From Conchocele bisecta (taxonomy: Eukaryota; Mollusca; Bivalvia; Lucinida; Thyasiridae): 64,000 nt of DNA. Below, in pieces: positions 63,100 through 64,000 of the stretch. Each line of letters begins with the position of its first letter. Within the stretch, counting starts at the first letter, position 1. The translations under genes were made by a program, and so were the position numbers. The stretch is taken from contig JAQRGA010000147.1 of NCBI GenBank assembly GCA_029237695.1, positions 62,001-126,000 of the forward strand, read 5' to 3'. The notes below the pieces were generated by a model that searched no databases, was not told the origin of the DNA, and saw only the letters and a list, made by a program, of their open reading frames with translations.

Positions 63100-64000
63100 A
63101 AACTGCGCATCGCGTGTGTTTTTATTGGACAGATTTGTGGCTGTGACTGAAGAAATGGGGCTTATGGGTGTTGTGTCCTGATAGCGATATATAGTGCATG
63201 TTATATGCAAGACGGTTGTTTCGTTGTCGGAATGGCGAACAGCGCATGTGCTGGTCCGATTCTGCCGACGCAAAGGCCGACCTATATCTACCCTGGCCGC
63301 AAAGCACACAAGCCCCATTTCTCCAGTCACATCCACATTTACGGCTTTTTCCTTCTTGCTGGCTCACGTAAGAAGTTAGACTAGGAATAAACGTCAGAAA
63401 CGCCAAAACCAGTTATTGCATACGCATAGCACTATACAGTTAAACATTATTGACCCATCACGGTATGATTCTAATATAAAGCGGTCTCGTTTGCGCATTT
63501 ATTACACTAGTGTAGTATGGGTTTTTTACACTGTGCTGTTACAGTGCAACAGCCTGTTGCATGAAATAAACATACGTAACCTCGACATCGTGTCAGGCGC
63601 AGGGCTAGTCTATGTTGTTTTCTCAGAAAATGCGAGAAAGCACACCCGCCAATGCACATACATGGACATGGCGTGATACATTTCCTGGGAAAACAAAACA
63701 TTATATGTGACTGACTGGGGAAATGGGGCTTATGGTTTTTGCAACCAGTGTATATACTGATCAGCCTGTGCATTCGCACAGTCTGATCACGATCTTGACT
63801 GTTCGCCATTACACCAACGAAACACCCGTTATTCTTCTAACAAGCAATATATACTTAAGGCCAAAAGAAACTTTACTGTATATAAATTGTTCTATATTTC
63901 ATGAACAAGTATGTTTAAAAACAATAAAAAGACAACAACACACTTCATTTCAAACATTGCAGTAAATATAACACACTTTGGAAACTTTCGTAGTCAATAT
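63100..64000. repeat. dispersed GGAGAAATGGGGCTTATGG fragments; no gene
   Basis: GTGACTGAAGAAATGGGGCT (63134) faces inverted AGCCCCATTTCTCCAGTCAC (63311), forming a ~200-base TIR-like element. A further GGGGAAATGGGGCTTATGGT is at 63717. No coding region supported to the window end. Confidence 0.55.

Overview
The window looks like nuclear DNA of a bivalve mollusc; I cannot name the species. The evidence is an AT-rich base composition, spliced genes with GT-AG introns, a C1q-domain protein (a family greatly expanded in bivalves), tRNA-derived SINEs, and many repeats built like the bivalve 'pearl' / Helentron-associated elements (hairpin, TCCG-rich microsatellite, tandem core). Most long ORFs are repeat-derived or chance.

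Layout. (1) 1-22.7 kb: the 3' half of a plus-strand gene entering from the left. Nine exons are visible (1156 to 22480), giving a coiled coil, three acidic exons of which two are near-identical duplicates, a basic nuclear-localisation-like exon and a C-terminal Tudor-like domain. Its largest intron (6048-18902) holds a three-level nest: a pearl-like element with a ~167-bp satellite, split by a hAT-like element with a target duplication, itself carrying a ~7.5-kb element with ~0.5-kb terminal inverted repeats. That inner element encodes, on the minus strand, a ~1500-residue protein broken by frameshifts, with a zinc-binding-like N-terminus, a FEN1/PIN-like nuclease-like core and a CXC-type cysteine-rich tail. 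(2) 22.9-30.1 kb: foldbacks, tandem repeats with long G/C runs, a SINE, a gag fragment and a palindromic minisatellite element. (3) 30125-45464: a two-exon secreted coiled-coil/C1q gene with a 14.5-kb intron. The intron holds a compact 60-residue Tudor-like ORF, a second pearl-like element with a 2.6-kb array, MITEs, a hAT-like element, an interstitial telomeric repeat and two more palindromic minisatellite elements. (4) 45.5-64 kb: repeat-dominated, with MITE pairs, an AAACC/GGTTT inverted-repeat block, a 5.2-kb AT-rich ~142-bp satellite with block duplications, L1-like reverse-transcriptase remnants, a decayed relative of the nuclease-like element (58.3-59.8 kb), a tRNA-derived SINE and recent hairpin/tandem duplications.

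The best candidate for something undescribed is the TIR-flanked nuclease-like element at 10428-17902 together with its divergent relative at 58262-59780. I see no DDE transposase, reverse transcriptase or tyrosine recombinase motif in it, and its TIRs carry paired NRF1-type palindromes. All calls come from reading the sequence. Splice sites were chosen by GT/AG context and frame continuity, without transcript evidence.
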